A stretch of 64,000 bases of DNA, from assembly GCF_032401055.1 (NCBI RefSeq), contig NZ_CP135529.1:2356001-2420000 (forward strand). The letters run 5' to 3'. Under the pieces are notes generated by a model. It was not told the origin of the DNA, ran no database searches, and saw nothing but the letters and a program-made list of their open reading frames with translations. The first letter of the stretch is position 1; each line of letters opens with the position of its first letter. Below, piece by piece: positions 17,711 through 26,366 of the stretch. Both the position numbers and the translations under genes were made by a program. Source of the DNA: Tardiphaga sp. 709. GTDB taxonomy: Bacteria; Pseudomonadota; Alphaproteobacteria; Rhizobiales; Xanthobacteraceae.

Positions 17711-18061
17711 TATGATCGGATTGCTTTCGGGTGCATATAGCGCTCAACGGCACGCACAATGGCGTTCAGGCCGCTGCTGGCCGACATGGCAAACGGCAAT
17801 CCCAACGTCGGATTGACATCATAGGTCACTGCGCTGGAAGAATTTCCTCGCGCGCTTGGTGGTTTAGGTCATCCCGAGTTTCCCAAGGATAGGCGTCATC
17901 TTGGAGCCTGCATAGGTCGTCGAAAGCACAAGCTGCGGGAATTTCCTTCTGAACGAGAGCGCTTTGGACAAGCCGACGGCGGATCCGCCGCCCAAGGCGG
18001 TGATGCCATCAATATCGCTGTCCCGGACGACCTGGAGCGCCCGTTCGGTCACCCGCTAAGG
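17711..18061 (-). pseudogene. Maleylacetate reductase (iron-type alcohol dehydrogenase fold) remnant
   Basis: On the minus strand from ~18061, VTERALQVVRDSDIDGITAL and GGGSAVGLSKALSFRRKFPQ, then LSTTYAGSKMTPILGKLG, are the NAD-binding and TTYAGSEMTPILG parts of maleylacetate reductase. After a stop near 17864 the homology resumes at ~17835-17711 as VTYDVNPTLGLPFAMSASSG then LNAIVRAVERYMHP. The piece between is missing and both ends are gone, so it is a deleted gene fragment of ~115 residues out of ~355. It marks a lost chloroaromatic or hydroxyquinol-type pathway. Confidence 0.7.
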
Positions 18062-18246
18062 CGACCGTCATTATCGTCTTCGGCGAATAGATGTGTCCGG
18101 GCGAGCCTTGAACTCCGTACAATTGAGATCAGGCAAATTATCTCGTTGGCATCGGAGCGGTCCGACTGCTATTGCGATCCAATGCCCTACGAAGGCGGCG
18201 GTCCTTGATCGTCTGCTTGGTGTCCGTGAGTCGACCGCGAGTGCTT
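18062..18246. other. Spacer, no recognised gene
   Basis: No recognisable coding sequence was seen between the reductase remnant and the HxlR gene. It may include the start of the decayed reductase. Confidence 0.3.
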
Positions 18247-18654
18247 TTATCTTACCAGCTCATCATAACTCGTCCTCGCCGTCCGCACCGCCGTGTGATT
18301 GCCCTCGGCCCACTGCAGTAACCCGCGCAGCGGCTCGAACATAGAACGCCCAAGATCGGTCAGGCTGTATTCGACACTGGGCGGCGTGGTCGGGAAGACT
18401 TCGCGGCGCACATATCCATCGCGCTGCAGGTCCCGCAGCGTTTGCGTTAGCATGCGCTGGGAAATATCGGGCACAAGGCGACGCAGCTCGCCGAAGCGAA
18501 GCGGCTGCTCGGCGAGCAGCAGCAGAAGGAGCGAGGCCCACTTTCCGCTCAGATTAGCCATGACTTCACGCACAGGGCAATTGGCAAGATTGCCTCCACA
18601 GGAGGCGCGGTAACTCTCCAGCTTGGTACGCATACTAACGGACTGTGTGTCCAT
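18247..18654 (-). CDS. HxlR/DUF24-family transcriptional regulator, possible redox sensor
   Basis: This 135-residue winged-helix dimeric repressor has LANCPVREVMANLSGKWASL, then LLLLLAEQPLRFGELRRLVP and DISQRMLTQTLRDLQRDGYV (about residues 24-85), the DUF24 signature. Two Cys (ASCGGNLANC, about residues 18-27) stand in the N-terminal arm, where QorR, YodB and HypR proteins carry their sensing Cys. The start is placed at ATG 18654 with AAGGA upstream, although GTG 18684 extends the frame. It is divergent from an NmrA-like quinone reductase, the same layout as qorR and qor2, so quinone or electrophile sensing is likely. Confidence 0.88.
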   Translation of the reverse strand: MDTQSVSMRTKLESYRASCGGNLANCPVREVMANLSGKWASLLLLLLAEQPLRFGELRRLVPDISQRMLTQTLRDLQRDGYVRREVFPTTPPSVEYSLTDLGRSMFEPLRGLLQWAEGNHTAVRTARTSYDELVR

Positions 18655-18761
18655 GCCCGGTGGTTCCTTTCGTGTAACTAGCACCCAAAATACTGCCTTC
18701 TTTTAACTCAGCTCTCTTTTCGGTACCAAATCACAACAATGACGAGACAGGGGATACGTGC
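18655..18761. promoter_or_regulatory. Divergent promoter, HxlR regulator / quinone reductase
   Basis: This ~107-bp AT-rich spacer sits between the regulator and its probable target. A DUF24 operator would be expected here, but I could not define an inverted repeat with confidence. Confidence 0.4.
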
Positions 18762-19652
18762 ATGACGAAGACCATACTCATCACCGGAGCTGCAGGCCAG
18801 CTCGGTGGTCGGATCGTCCACCATCTCTTAGAAACGCGAGGCTATCCGGCCGAGCGCCTTGTCGTCACTACTCGCGACCCGGCGAAGCTCGCTGACTTGT
18901 CGGCCAAAGGTGTTACTATACGCGTCGCAAATTTCGATGAAGAGGCCTCGCTCGTGAGCGCCTTTGAAGGGGCTGACCGCGTCCTCCTCATCTCCACGGA
19001 CGCGCTCAACGAGCCGGGCAAGCGGTTGCGCCAGCACGCAGCGGCTGTCGCCGCAGCAGTGGTGGCTGGCGTTAGCCAAATCGCCTACACGTCTATGCCC
19101 AAGCCCGATCCCGGCAACCCTGTCCTCTTCGCGCCGGACCATCACGGCACTGAGCAGGTCATCAAGGCGACCGGGCTTCCCTACACTATCTTTCGCAACG
19201 GCTGGTATCAGGAAAACCTCTTCATGGCACTACCACAGGCGCTCAAGACCGGGAGGTGGTATAGCTCGGCCGGCGAGGGCCGCACCGCGTATGTATCACG
19301 CGACGACATTGCCTGTGCCATTGCCGGCGCCCTCGCGTCGGCAGTCGATCAGAGCGTCACTTACACGCTAACGGGCGCAGAGGCTCTGACGAACGCCGAG
19401 ATCGCCGCCCTTACCAGTGAAGTAACTGGCAAGCCTATTGAGGTTGTCAACCTGTCCGACGAAGCTCTTACTGAAGGCATGAAGGTGGCCGGCGTGCCGG
19501 AAGCCATCGTTCCGCTGCTAATCTCCTTCAATGCAAACACGCGAGGCGGCGGGTTCGCCGAGGTGACGGGCGACGTAAAGAAGCTCTCTGGCACGACGCC
19601 ACAGCTGTTGACTGCTTTTCTGAAGGCGAACAAGGCGGCGCTGCTGGGGTAG
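18762..19652 (+). CDS. NmrA-like NAD(P)-binding oxidoreductase (QorB-type quinone reductase)
   Basis: This 296-residue atypical short-chain dehydrogenase has the Rossmann glycine motif in ITGAAGQLGG at about residues 6-15, followed by RLVVTTRDPAKLADL for cofactor recognition. It also has ADRVLLISTDALNEPGKRLR, the mobile YTSMPKPDPGNPVLFAPDHHG loop, and FRNGWYQENLFMALPQALKT. This order is that of QorB/YtfG-class NADPH:quinone reductases. It is probably cytoplasmic and removes quinones or other electrophiles. It is divergent from the HxlR-family gene. Confidence 0.88.
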   Translation: MTKTILITGAAGQLGGRIVHHLLETRGYPAERLVVTTRDPAKLADLSAKGVTIRVANFDEEASLVSAFEGADRVLLISTDALNEPGKRLRQHAAAVAAAVVAGVSQIAYTSMPKPDPGNPVLFAPDHHGTEQVIKATGLPYTIFRNGWYQENLFMALPQALKTGRWYSSAGEGRTAYVSRDDIACAIAGALASAVDQSVTYTLTGAEALTNAEIAALTSEVTGKPIEVVNLSDEALTEGMKVAGVPEAIVPLLISFNANTRGGGFAEVTGDVKKLSGTTPQLLTAFLKANKAALLG

Positions 19653-19911
19653 CCGCTTGCCGGCGTTAGACTGGCCCCTCGCGACTTCGAGAAAACATGC
19701 AGGATTGAGGTGATGCCATGGTCCGGCGCATTCAGCTTGCCGCAGCGCTCATCGGTGCTGATGTTATATTTGTCGTCGGTGGGCCGACCGATAGTTCCTT
19801 CTCAATGAAGCAACAAGAACCTACCGCCACTTTTTCGATTTCTTTCAGAAATTTACATCCAGGCCATCAGTTATGCGCAGCGATTAATCTCTTCCGTGTT
19901 CCGGCTAACAT
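19653..19911. other. Intergenic stretch, no recognised gene
   Basis: A short open frame at 19718 has no recognised family. It may be debris left of the traI-tail duplicate that starts at 19912. Confidence 0.35.
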
Positions 19912-19953
19912 GGACCCGTGCTGTGGGCTCCAGTCGCGTTTATGGCTGCCTGA
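19912..19953 (+). pseudogene. C-terminal scrap of a traI-type AHL synthase gene
   Basis: The block GGACCCGTGCTGTGGGCTCC, continuing to GCTGCCTGA, matches the last ~42 nt of the traI gene at 31208-31249 with a few changes, including its stop codon. The rest of the gene upstream is absent. It shows that an older copy of the traI/lysR module once stood here. Confidence 0.7.
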
Positions 19954-19987
19954 GACACTTTTTATAGAACCTCCACGAGCTTTCTTT

Positions 19988-20018
19988 GGCGGCGTCTGCA
20001 CTTAGACGTCGCCATTTT
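19988..20018 (+). terminator. Terminator-like hairpin after the traI scrap
   Basis: The stem GGCGGCGTCT (19988-19997) pairs with AGACGTCGCC (20004-20013), with one G-U position, and ATTTT follows. It corresponds to the stronger terminator at 31281-31304. Confidence 0.65.
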
Positions 20019-20043
20019 ACCTCGACGAGCTATCGAACAAAAC

Positions 20044-20659
20044 ATGGCGGAGAGAACCATGGCAAACGACAAGCGGCGACCTGACGCCCGACCGCTGGCC
20101 GTTGATCTACAGCAGTTGCGATTTGCAGTGAAAGCGGCGGATATTGGTAGCTTTCGTCAAGCTGCAGATGTATTGCGGGTTCGTCAATCGCAGTTGAGCC
20201 GATCTGTCCGCAAGCTCGAGCACTCGATCGGTGTCGTTGTGTTCGAGCGATCGAGAGGTGGCGTGAAGCCAACAGCTGGCGGTCGCGAATTTATCAGGAC
20301 GGCAAGAGTCATCTTGGAGCAAGCTGATGCGCTCATTGCGAGCGCCCAATCGACCATGCGAAGAGGAACCGGCAGATTAGCAGTGGGTTCTGCACGTCTC
20401 TTTCGACGGGAACCTGCGTTCGGCTCTTCTCGACTTCAAGGTACACTTTCCGCATATTGAACTCGTCACCGTCGAACGATCGCGAACGCGCCCGACAACG
20501 GCGCTACGAAACGGTTCACTCAATATCCTTGTCGTGACCGGCGCTCCGTATCTTCTGGAGAACCAGACCCTTCCGCTCTGGAGCGAGCGGATCCTGGTCG
20601 CCTTGCCAGAGGATCATCCCTTAGCGACGCGTGATGTCGTTTTGTGGACCGACCTTCTT
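20044..20659 (+). pseudogene. LysR-family regulator, diverged and truncated copy
   Basis: The frame from ATG 20044 or 20059 is closely similar to the LysR gene at 31342 (DLQQLRFAVKAADIGSFRQA, SQLSRSVRKLEHSIG, GGVKPTAGGREF). After residue ~118 it breaks. Compared with the intact copy, one T is missing in GTTCTGCAC near 20385 and one A in TCGACGGGAACC near 20407. Nucleotide similarity then continues (for example GTTTTGTGGACCGACCTTC) up to 20659, where it stops dead and transketolase sequence begins. About 105 residues of the C-terminus are lost. It is therefore a dead paralogue. Confidence 0.82.
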
Positions 20660-21268
20660 TCGGAATGTACGATGCACACCCGGGCGCATCAGTACTCCGG
20701 CAATCGCTTCGCCGAGCTCGCCCATCAACGTGTGGTTTTCTGCACTTACTACCAGTCGGCCGAATCGTCCGGCCTCGCGCAGAATCGTTCCGCTATCCAA
20801 TGGCTTTATCGTCGGCACATGCAACACACCGAGATCGACGCGGCCAGCGCCTTGGCCGCTTCCAGCGCGCGCATGGTGAGAAGGCCCGAGGAGATGATTA
20901 CAACGTCGTTGCCGTCGCGGATCACTTAGCTTTACCGAGTTCGAACCGGTAGTCGTATTCGTCGAGCACTAGAGGCGCCCGGCCGCACAGCAGCCGCATA
21001 TAGACCGGCCCGTCATGCGCGGCGATGGCGGGCACCGCCTGCTCGATCTCATGCGCATCGCAGGGATCGATCACCATCATGTTCGGCATCGCCCGGAGCA
21101 ATGCAGAAAATTCTGGGCAGCCTGATGGCTCAGGCCATAACCGGAGGTAAGCCCCGGCAGCGTGCAGACGATCTTCACGGTGCGGGTTTCTTCTGCGATG
21201 GTCTGATGGATGAAGTCATAGGGCCGGCGCGATGCGAACACAGCATAGATCGGCGCGAACGGCATGAA
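20660..21268 (-). pseudogene. Transketolase C-terminal subunit, fragment
   Basis: Read on the minus strand from ~21265, [20 protein letters not shown], then TAEETRT-like IAEETRTVKIVCTLPGLTSG and YGLSHQAAQNF, are the pyrimidine-binding domain of transketolase-like subunits. One base missing near 21103 shifts the frame to LLRAMPNMMVIDPCDAHEIE, then HDGPVYMRLLCGRAPLVLDE. The C-terminal domain VLHVPTIKPLDSGTILREAG, then AENHTLMGELGEAIAGVLM, runs to 20660. The N-terminal ~60-70 residues and the very end are missing, and both ends are abrupt joins. Confidence 0.75.
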
Positions 21269-21863
21269 GCCCTACACCGCAAGTCCCGACGCCACGAGCG
21301 AACGTGTGGACGGCCAACCGTCCCGCCGCATCGCCAGGCTTGGCGTTTCTCGCACGTTCCAGCACGTCAAGCTCGTCCCCGACATGACGGTACTGGAGAA
21401 TGTCGCGATGGGTTGCATCCTGCGGACGCGCGCAGGGGCATGGTCGTCGATCCTGCATCTGGACCGGGCGGAAGAAAGATCCACGATGAAGGAGGCCGAG
21501 CGGCAATTGGCACGAATCGGATTGTCGTCGGTGATGTTCGATCTCGCCGGAAATCTTGCTCTTGGTCCTCAACGGCTTGTCGAAATCGCACGCGCCCTGG
21601 CGACCGATCCCGTTCTATTGCTCCTCGACGAACCCGCTGCGGGACTGAGACACGCGGAAAAAGCCAAGCTCGCGGATGTTCTGAGCCAGTTGAAGGACGA
21701 GGGCCTCAGCCTGTTGCTGGTCGAGCACGACATGGATTTCGTCATGCGCCTGGCTGATCGAATCGTGGTGATGGAATTCGGCAAGAAGCTCATCGAAGGA
21801 ACTCCGGCGGAGGTCCGCGCCAGTCCGTTGGTAAGAGCAGCTTATCTAGGGACGGATCATTAA
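21264..21863 (+). pseudogene. Branched-chain-type ABC ATPase (LivG-like) lacking its head
   Basis: Coding similarity starts at about [20 protein letters not shown] and continues with [30 protein letters not shown], the Walker [12 protein letters not shown], and [20 protein letters not shown] (the H-loop region). The Walker A/P-loop and the first ~70 residues are absent, so it cannot bind ATP normally. The signature motif is also weak (ALGPQR in place of LSGGQQ). The 3' end is complete (YLGTDH) and is followed 2 bp later by livF. The loss coincides with the transketolase join at ~21265. Confidence 0.78.
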
Positions 21864-21865
21864 AG

Positions 21866-22604
21866 ATGGCCACATCGATTCTGGAGGTCGGCGGCCTGTG
21901 CGCCGGCTACGGCAAGGCCCGCGTACTGGAAGGCGTGTCGCTGCGCGCAGGACATGGTCAAATCGTTTCAGTGCTCGGTCCCAATGGCGCCGGCAAGTCG
22001 ACCCTGCTCAACTCTCTCGGGGGCGTCATGCCGTCGGAGGGCACTGTAGTCTTCGATGGCGAGGACATTTCGACGTGGCCTCTCGAAGAACGGGTCATGG
22101 CCGGTGTGGCGCTGGTCCCGGAGAAGCGCGAATTGTTCGGGACTATGACCGTCGAGGAAAATCTCTTGCTCGGGGGACAGCGGGCCGAGATCGCTCGGGG
22201 ACCGTGCCTGGCGCGACGGACTTGAACCCGTCTACGCGCTGTTTGCACGTTTGAAGGAACGCAGGCGACAGCAATCGAACACTTTGTCGGGCGGTGAGCG
22301 GCAGATGCTGGCGATCGGCAGGGCGCTCATGAGCCGACCGAAACTGCTTCTTCTCGATGAACCCAGTCTCGGCCTCGCGCCTCTGATCGTTCAGGACATC
22401 ATGCAGACGATCTCACGTCTTTGCGGCGACGGCCTGAGCGTTCTGCTCGTCGAGCAGAACGCTCGCGCGGCACTGGAGATCTCCCACTACGGGTATGTCC
22501 TCGAGATGGGTAGTTTCTTCGTGCAAGGAACCGCAGATGTCCTGCGGTCCGACGAAAGGCTCGTCGCGACATATCTCGGCAACGAAAAGCCGACAAGAAA
22601 TTGA
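21866..22604 (+). pseudogene. Branched-chain-type ABC ATPase (LivF-like), one frameshift
   Basis: Frame 1 from ATG 21866 has Walker A GPNGAGKST (about residues 38-46), the Q-loop region and [20 protein letters not shown]. It then goes out of frame at a G4 run (22197-22200). Dropping one G gives [20 protein letters not shown], and then the intact remainder [40 protein letters not shown] and [20 protein letters not shown] to 22604. The protein would be ~245 residues, normal for LivF. Without an intact LivG, and with no permease genes nearby, the transporter is not functional here in any case. Confidence 0.82.
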
Positions 22605-22796
22605 CAGGGAGCTTCGCATGCTTCTTCAACAACGATCGTGTCGGTAGCTATCCGCAACCCGGCTGCCTGAATGATGGATCGGCGCCGGTCGCCTCGAATC
22701 GTTCGCGCGTGCCCGGTTCCTTCGACGGAGATTGACATTTCCCCGGCTCATCGTCATTCAACCTTGGACGTCAAAAGCGCGTGGCTGGTGGGTCGA

Positions 22797-23390
22797 ATGG
22801 CTAAGCGGACTGTTGTTGAAACAAAAAAACGGCGGGTGGCTGTCGGGACAGCCAAGACCAAATCCACCGACTTTCATCTGAACGAGTTGCTTCCGTACCT
22901 CATCAATCGTGTAGCCAACGCCACGACTCAGCTCTTCGCCCGAGATATTGCCCCATTTGACCTGAGCGTGCCCATGTGGCGCGTCATTGCAGTGCTTTCA
23001 GAGATGGGTGAGCAACGACTAGTCGATCTTGCGACCATGACGTCAATTGACGCCTCGACGCTCTCTCGATTGGTCGAGACCATGCAAGCCGATAAACTTC
23101 TCGCAAAAGTGCGATCAAAGACAAATCGACGAGAATTGGTTTTGACCGTTGCGCCACGCGGCAAAGAGCTGTCCAGACTTCTGGCTCCGGTTGCGCAAGC
23201 CTATCAGACCCGGTTGACTGCAGGCCTGCCCGAGTCCGAGCTCGCCACGGCGCGAAAGGTTCTAAAGCATATGTTTCATCAGCTTTCGGAACTTAAAGCG
23301 CAGGCGCACCTCGACTCGAGAGCTACTCGTCGACAAACGCCAGTACTCGCAAAGACGTTGCTTCGATCGAGATCGTCAGCAAAGTCATAA
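22797..23390 (+). CDS. MarR-family transcriptional regulator
   Basis: This ~197-residue protein has a winged HTH at about residues 30-165 (HLNELLPYLINRVANATTQL, LSVPMWRVIAVLSEMGEQRL, TSIDASTLSRLVETMQADKL, and the wing KTNRRELVLTVAPRG). The N-terminal 28 residues are Lys/Arg-rich, and so is the C-terminal tail. The start is uncertain: ATG 22797 is favoured, but the frame is open back to 22671. The setting beside dead liv genes gives no target, and control of the monooxygenase cluster to the right is possible. Confidence 0.85.
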   Translation: MAKRTVVETKKRRVAVGTAKTKSTDFHLNELLPYLINRVANATTQLFARDIAPFDLSVPMWRVIAVLSEMGEQRLVDLATMTSIDASTLSRLVETMQADKLLAKVRSKTNRRELVLTVAPRGKELSRLLAPVAQAYQTRLTAGLPESELATARKVLKHMFHQLSELKAQAHLDSRATRRQTPVLAKTLLRSRSSAKS

Positions 23391-23739
23391 TAACCATCGT
23401 CACATCGGCGTTCAACGCCGCTGTTCGCGGATTCGATCGACAAGCCGGTGAAAGATACTTGTCGCCAGCCACGAACACATGGTCACCAGCTGCTCGAATC
23501 CCGGGCTGGGAAGCCTAATCGCTGCGCACGACTAATGACTTGCACGAAATCCGTAAGATGCGCCGACCCTCGCCGAACTGTTGCAGGACGTGGTGCATTT
23601 CGCTCGTTCCGAAAACCGATGTCGCTAAAGTCATGGCCCTGTCCGATAGCGAGAGAGACCAATATCGCGTTTATTGCAATTGTGATTGCCAGCAACAGCT
23701 ATCGAGATCGCACGCCAACCGGCTTTGACCTGATGTGCC
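23391..23739. other. Intergenic stretch, no recognised gene
   Basis: About 350 bp lie between the MarR stop and the IclR gene end. A minus-strand frame (AINAILVSLAIGQGHDFSDI) has a hydrophobic start but no family I can name and no good start site. It is probably not coding. Confidence 0.35.
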
Positions 23740-24582
23740 TTACTTACTGCCTTTCGTTTCAGCCTGGTCGGCCATCATGTCCCTTTTGACGAAACCGAGC
23801 TGATGCGAAAGATCTTCCGCCGCCGAGCGAAGCTGTCTCGTCATCGACACGACTTTCTCACTTTTCACGGCATAGGTCTGGAAGACCAAAGTTAGAGAGC
23901 AATGGATACCTCCCTCATGGTTGAAGACCGGCGCTGCAAGACCGCTCATCCCCAGCATCACTCCATCCCGAATGCCGCTCACGCCCGACGTCCTGATGTC
24001 GCGGAGCGCTTTCGCCAACTCCGGATCGGCTTCGGGCGGCACGCAGTCTTCCAGGATCAGATGTGACGCTGTTTGCATTGAGGAGAGATGGGCAAGAAAC
24101 AGCCTCCCCGTTGCAGAATGCAGTAACGGCAGATGAGACCCAATTCGCAGGCCAGTAAAAATTGTTCCTGGCCCCGGCTCCACAGCTACTACGATAGCGC
24201 CTTTGTCAGCCCACATCACAACGCATGCGGTCGTGTGCGTTTCCATTGCCAGCCGGCTCATGGCGCGGCGCGCCAAACCATCCCGATCAAGCATCCCCAA
24301 TGCAGCGAACCCAAGCCGGACCGCCAATGGTCCAAGTTCATATCGTGGCGTGCTGTGTTCTCGCTGAACCAGTTTTGCAGCTATCAGACTTGCGAGATAG
24401 CGATGAGCTTTTGGCGGAGGCATTCCCAGAGCCGACGAAATTGCCTTCAAGGTCAACGGCGTACCCGCCTCAAGTAGGGGCTGAAGAAGTGACAGTCCAA
24501 CTTCCACAGAATTTACACCGCCAGAGGCTCTCTGCTCCGTCGATTCCGGTTTCCCTATACCGTCAGATTCGTCGTCATCCAT
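23740..24582 (-). CDS. IclR-family transcriptional regulator
   Basis: This 280-residue regulator has its N-terminal winged HTH at about residues 22-85 (NSVEVGLSLLQPLLEAGTPL, SSALGMPPPKAHRYLASLIA) and a C-terminal IclR effector domain at ~95-265 (GLARRAMSRLAMETHTTACV, AVEPGPGTIFTGLRIGSHLP, HSATGRLFLAHLS, GIRDGVMLGMSGLAAPVFNH). It is divergent from the flavin monooxygenase across 71 bp, so it very probably controls that operon in response to an aromatic effector. Confidence 0.9.
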   Translation of the reverse strand: MDDDESDGIGKPESTEQRASGGVNSVEVGLSLLQPLLEAGTPLTLKAISSALGMPPPKAHRYLASLIAAKLVQREHSTPRYELGPLAVRLGFAALGMLDRDGLARRAMSRLAMETHTTACVVMWADKGAIVVAVEPGPGTIFTGLRIGSHLPLLHSATGRLFLAHLSSMQTASHLILEDCVPPEADPELAKALRDIRTSGVSGIRDGVMLGMSGLAAPVFNHEGGIHCSLTLVFQTYAVKSEKVVSMTRQLRSAAEDLSHQLGFVKRDMMADQAETKGSK

Positions 24583-24653
24583 CAGAAATTTCTCCTTGCG
24601 TAATTAATTGCTTATAATGTAATCCTGCAGGCAGCGCGAGAGGAGTATCGACG
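24583..24653. promoter_or_regulatory. Divergent promoter, IclR / monooxygenase operon
   Basis: This 71-bp region has an AT-rich tract (TAATTAATTGCTTATAATGT around 24601-24620) that fits a -10 element for the operon on the plus strand. Confidence 0.4.
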
Positions 24654-26366
24654 GTGTTGGTTTTGCCACAGATGAGCAACTTTGATGCGGACGTTATAGT
24701 CGTTGGGGCTGGACCCGTTGGCGCAGGTTTGGCCGGGGATCTTGGCCGTCGAAAAATTTCAACGATCGTTCTTGAACAAACGGATGGCATTTTCCGCGAT
24801 CCGCGGATGCATGCCGTCAACATTCGTACAATGGAATTCATGCGTCGCTGGGGTCTGGAAGAGCGATTGCGAAATTGCGGGTGGCCACAGGACCATGGCC
24901 AGGACATAATCTTCGCCACATCGCTAGATGGCTATGAGCTGGGCCGAATTCCATGGCCCTGCATCGCCGACATGGCGCCACCTCCGGAAAGCCCGACATT
25001 CGCGCAGCGGTGCCCTCAGTCGTGGTTTAATCCCATTCTCCTGGATTTTGCGCGGGCCCAGCCCTGCACGGACGTGCGTCTGCAATGGCGATACGACAGC
25101 TTCATTCAACACCAGGACTTTGTCGAAGTTCACGCGACCAATCTCGTGGATGATACGAAGCATACCCTTCGCGCCCGATATCTCGTGGGTTGCGATGGCG
25201 GAAAGAGCCGCATCCGCGACGCGCTGGGCGTGGACCGCGAGTCGAGCCCTCATTATGGTTACGCGGCGGAAGCCATATTTCACAGCCGGGAGCTTGCCTC
25301 GCTTCATAACAAGGGCAACGCCGGCCGTTATACGATGGTCAGGCCGGAAGGCATGTCCATCTCGCTGCTGCCCTTCGATGGAAAAGATCTGTATCGGCTC
25401 ACCTTGATGGTGGAGGCGAGCAAAGTCTCCATCGCCGATATGCACAAAGCTATCAAAAGTCTCGTTGCGAAAGATTTCGAGTATGAATTGACCACGCCGG
25501 TGCTCGGTTGGATCAATCGCGAAACCAATGCTTCGAAGTACCGTGTCGATCGCGTTCTGCTGGCCGGCGATGCGGCGCATGGCATGCCGCCGACCGGCGG
25601 ATTCGGCATGAATACCGGCCTCATCGATGCAGCCGATCTGGGCTGGAAGCTTGCCGCCGTCGTGCAGGGATGGGGCGGTGACGCGTTGCTTGACGCCTAT
25701 GACGTGGAGCGGCGAAACGCGGTCGCCCGCACGGTACGCATTGCCGGCTCGATCTATCGGGATTGGGTGGCGATGGCACCCGTACTGAAAGAAGGTACCC
25801 ATCTGCTGACGGTAGATAGTCCGGAAGCTGAAGAATGGCGCCGTGCGACCGGAAAACGTATGGCAGACACGTTCCGACGCGAATTCAATCCGATCGGCGG
25901 GGCGCTTGGATACCGCTACGAAGCGTCTCCCATCTGCATACCGGATGGGACAGAAGCGCCCTTCGATTCCGTCATCGAATATGAGCAGACGGCCCGGCCC
26001 GGCCATCGCGCGCCGCATGTCTGGCTCGACGACGGCAAGTCCACACTCGATCTCTACGGCGACGAGTTTGTATTTCTTGATGCATCTGGCGACGCGAGCG
26101 ACGTGGCGCTGTCGTTCGAAGCGGCGGCTAACCGGCTCGGCATTCCTTTCAGCATTCATCGCTCGGACAACATCCGTTTGGCCGACGCCTACGATGCGTC
26201 CTTTGTGCTGGTCAGGCCGGACGGGCACGTCGCTTGGCGGAGCAAATCCGGATTTGGTTTTGACGCAAGCAAAGTACTCGCGGTCGCCTGCGGGATTCGT
26301 GACAGGGCGATGCAACCAAGGACCGATATTCACACGACCGCTCAGAAAGAAGAGGCCCTGTCATGA
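24654..26366 (+). CDS. FAD-dependent aromatic monooxygenase (MhpA/phenol hydroxylase type)
   Basis: This 570-residue class A flavoprotein hydroxylase has the FAD-binding dinucleotide motif DVIVVGAGPVGAGLAGDLGR at about residues 12-31. It has DPRMHAVNIRTMEFMRRWGL near residue 47, then the NAD(P)H/FAD motif YLVGCDGGKSRIRDALG near 178, and GDAAHGMPPTGGFGMNTGLI near 304. The C-terminal ~100 residues form the thioredoxin-like domain of phenol hydroxylase-type enzymes. It adds a hydroxyl to a phenolic ring with NAD(P)H and O2. Start: GTG 24654 follows GAGAGGAG, and ATG 24672 is also possible. It overlaps the next gene by ATGA. Confidence 0.9.
   Translation: MLVLPQMSNFDADVIVVGAGPVGAGLAGDLGRRKISTIVLEQTDGIFRDPRMHAVNIRTMEFMRRWGLEERLRNCGWPQDHGQDIIFATSLDGYELGRIPWPCIADMAPPPESPTFAQRCPQSWFNPILLDFARAQPCTDVRLQWRYDSFIQHQDFVEVHATNLVDDTKHTLRARYLVGCDGGKSRIRDALGVDRESSPHYGYAAEAIFHSRELASLHNKGNAGRYTMVRPEGMSISLLPFDGKDLYRLTLMVEASKVSIADMHKAIKSLVAKDFEYELTTPVLGWINRETNASKYRVDRVLLAGDAAHGMPPTGGFGMNTGLIDAADLGWKLAAVVQGWGGDALLDAYDVERRNAVARTVRIAGSIYRDWVAMAPVLKEGTHLLTVDSPEAEEWRRATGKRMADTFRREFNPIGGALGYRYEASPICIPDGTEAPFDSVIEYEQTARPGHRAPHVWLDDGKSTLDLYGDEFVFLDASGDASDVALSFEAAANRLGIPFSIHRSDNIRLADAYDASFVLVRPDGHVAWRSKSGFGFDASKVLAVACGIRDRAMQPRTDIHTTAQKEEALS

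Noticed and set aside
24924-26333. 469-residue open frame on the minus strand
   Set aside because: Antisense of the flavin monooxygenase, whose FAD motifs are complete. High GC makes such long shadows common here.
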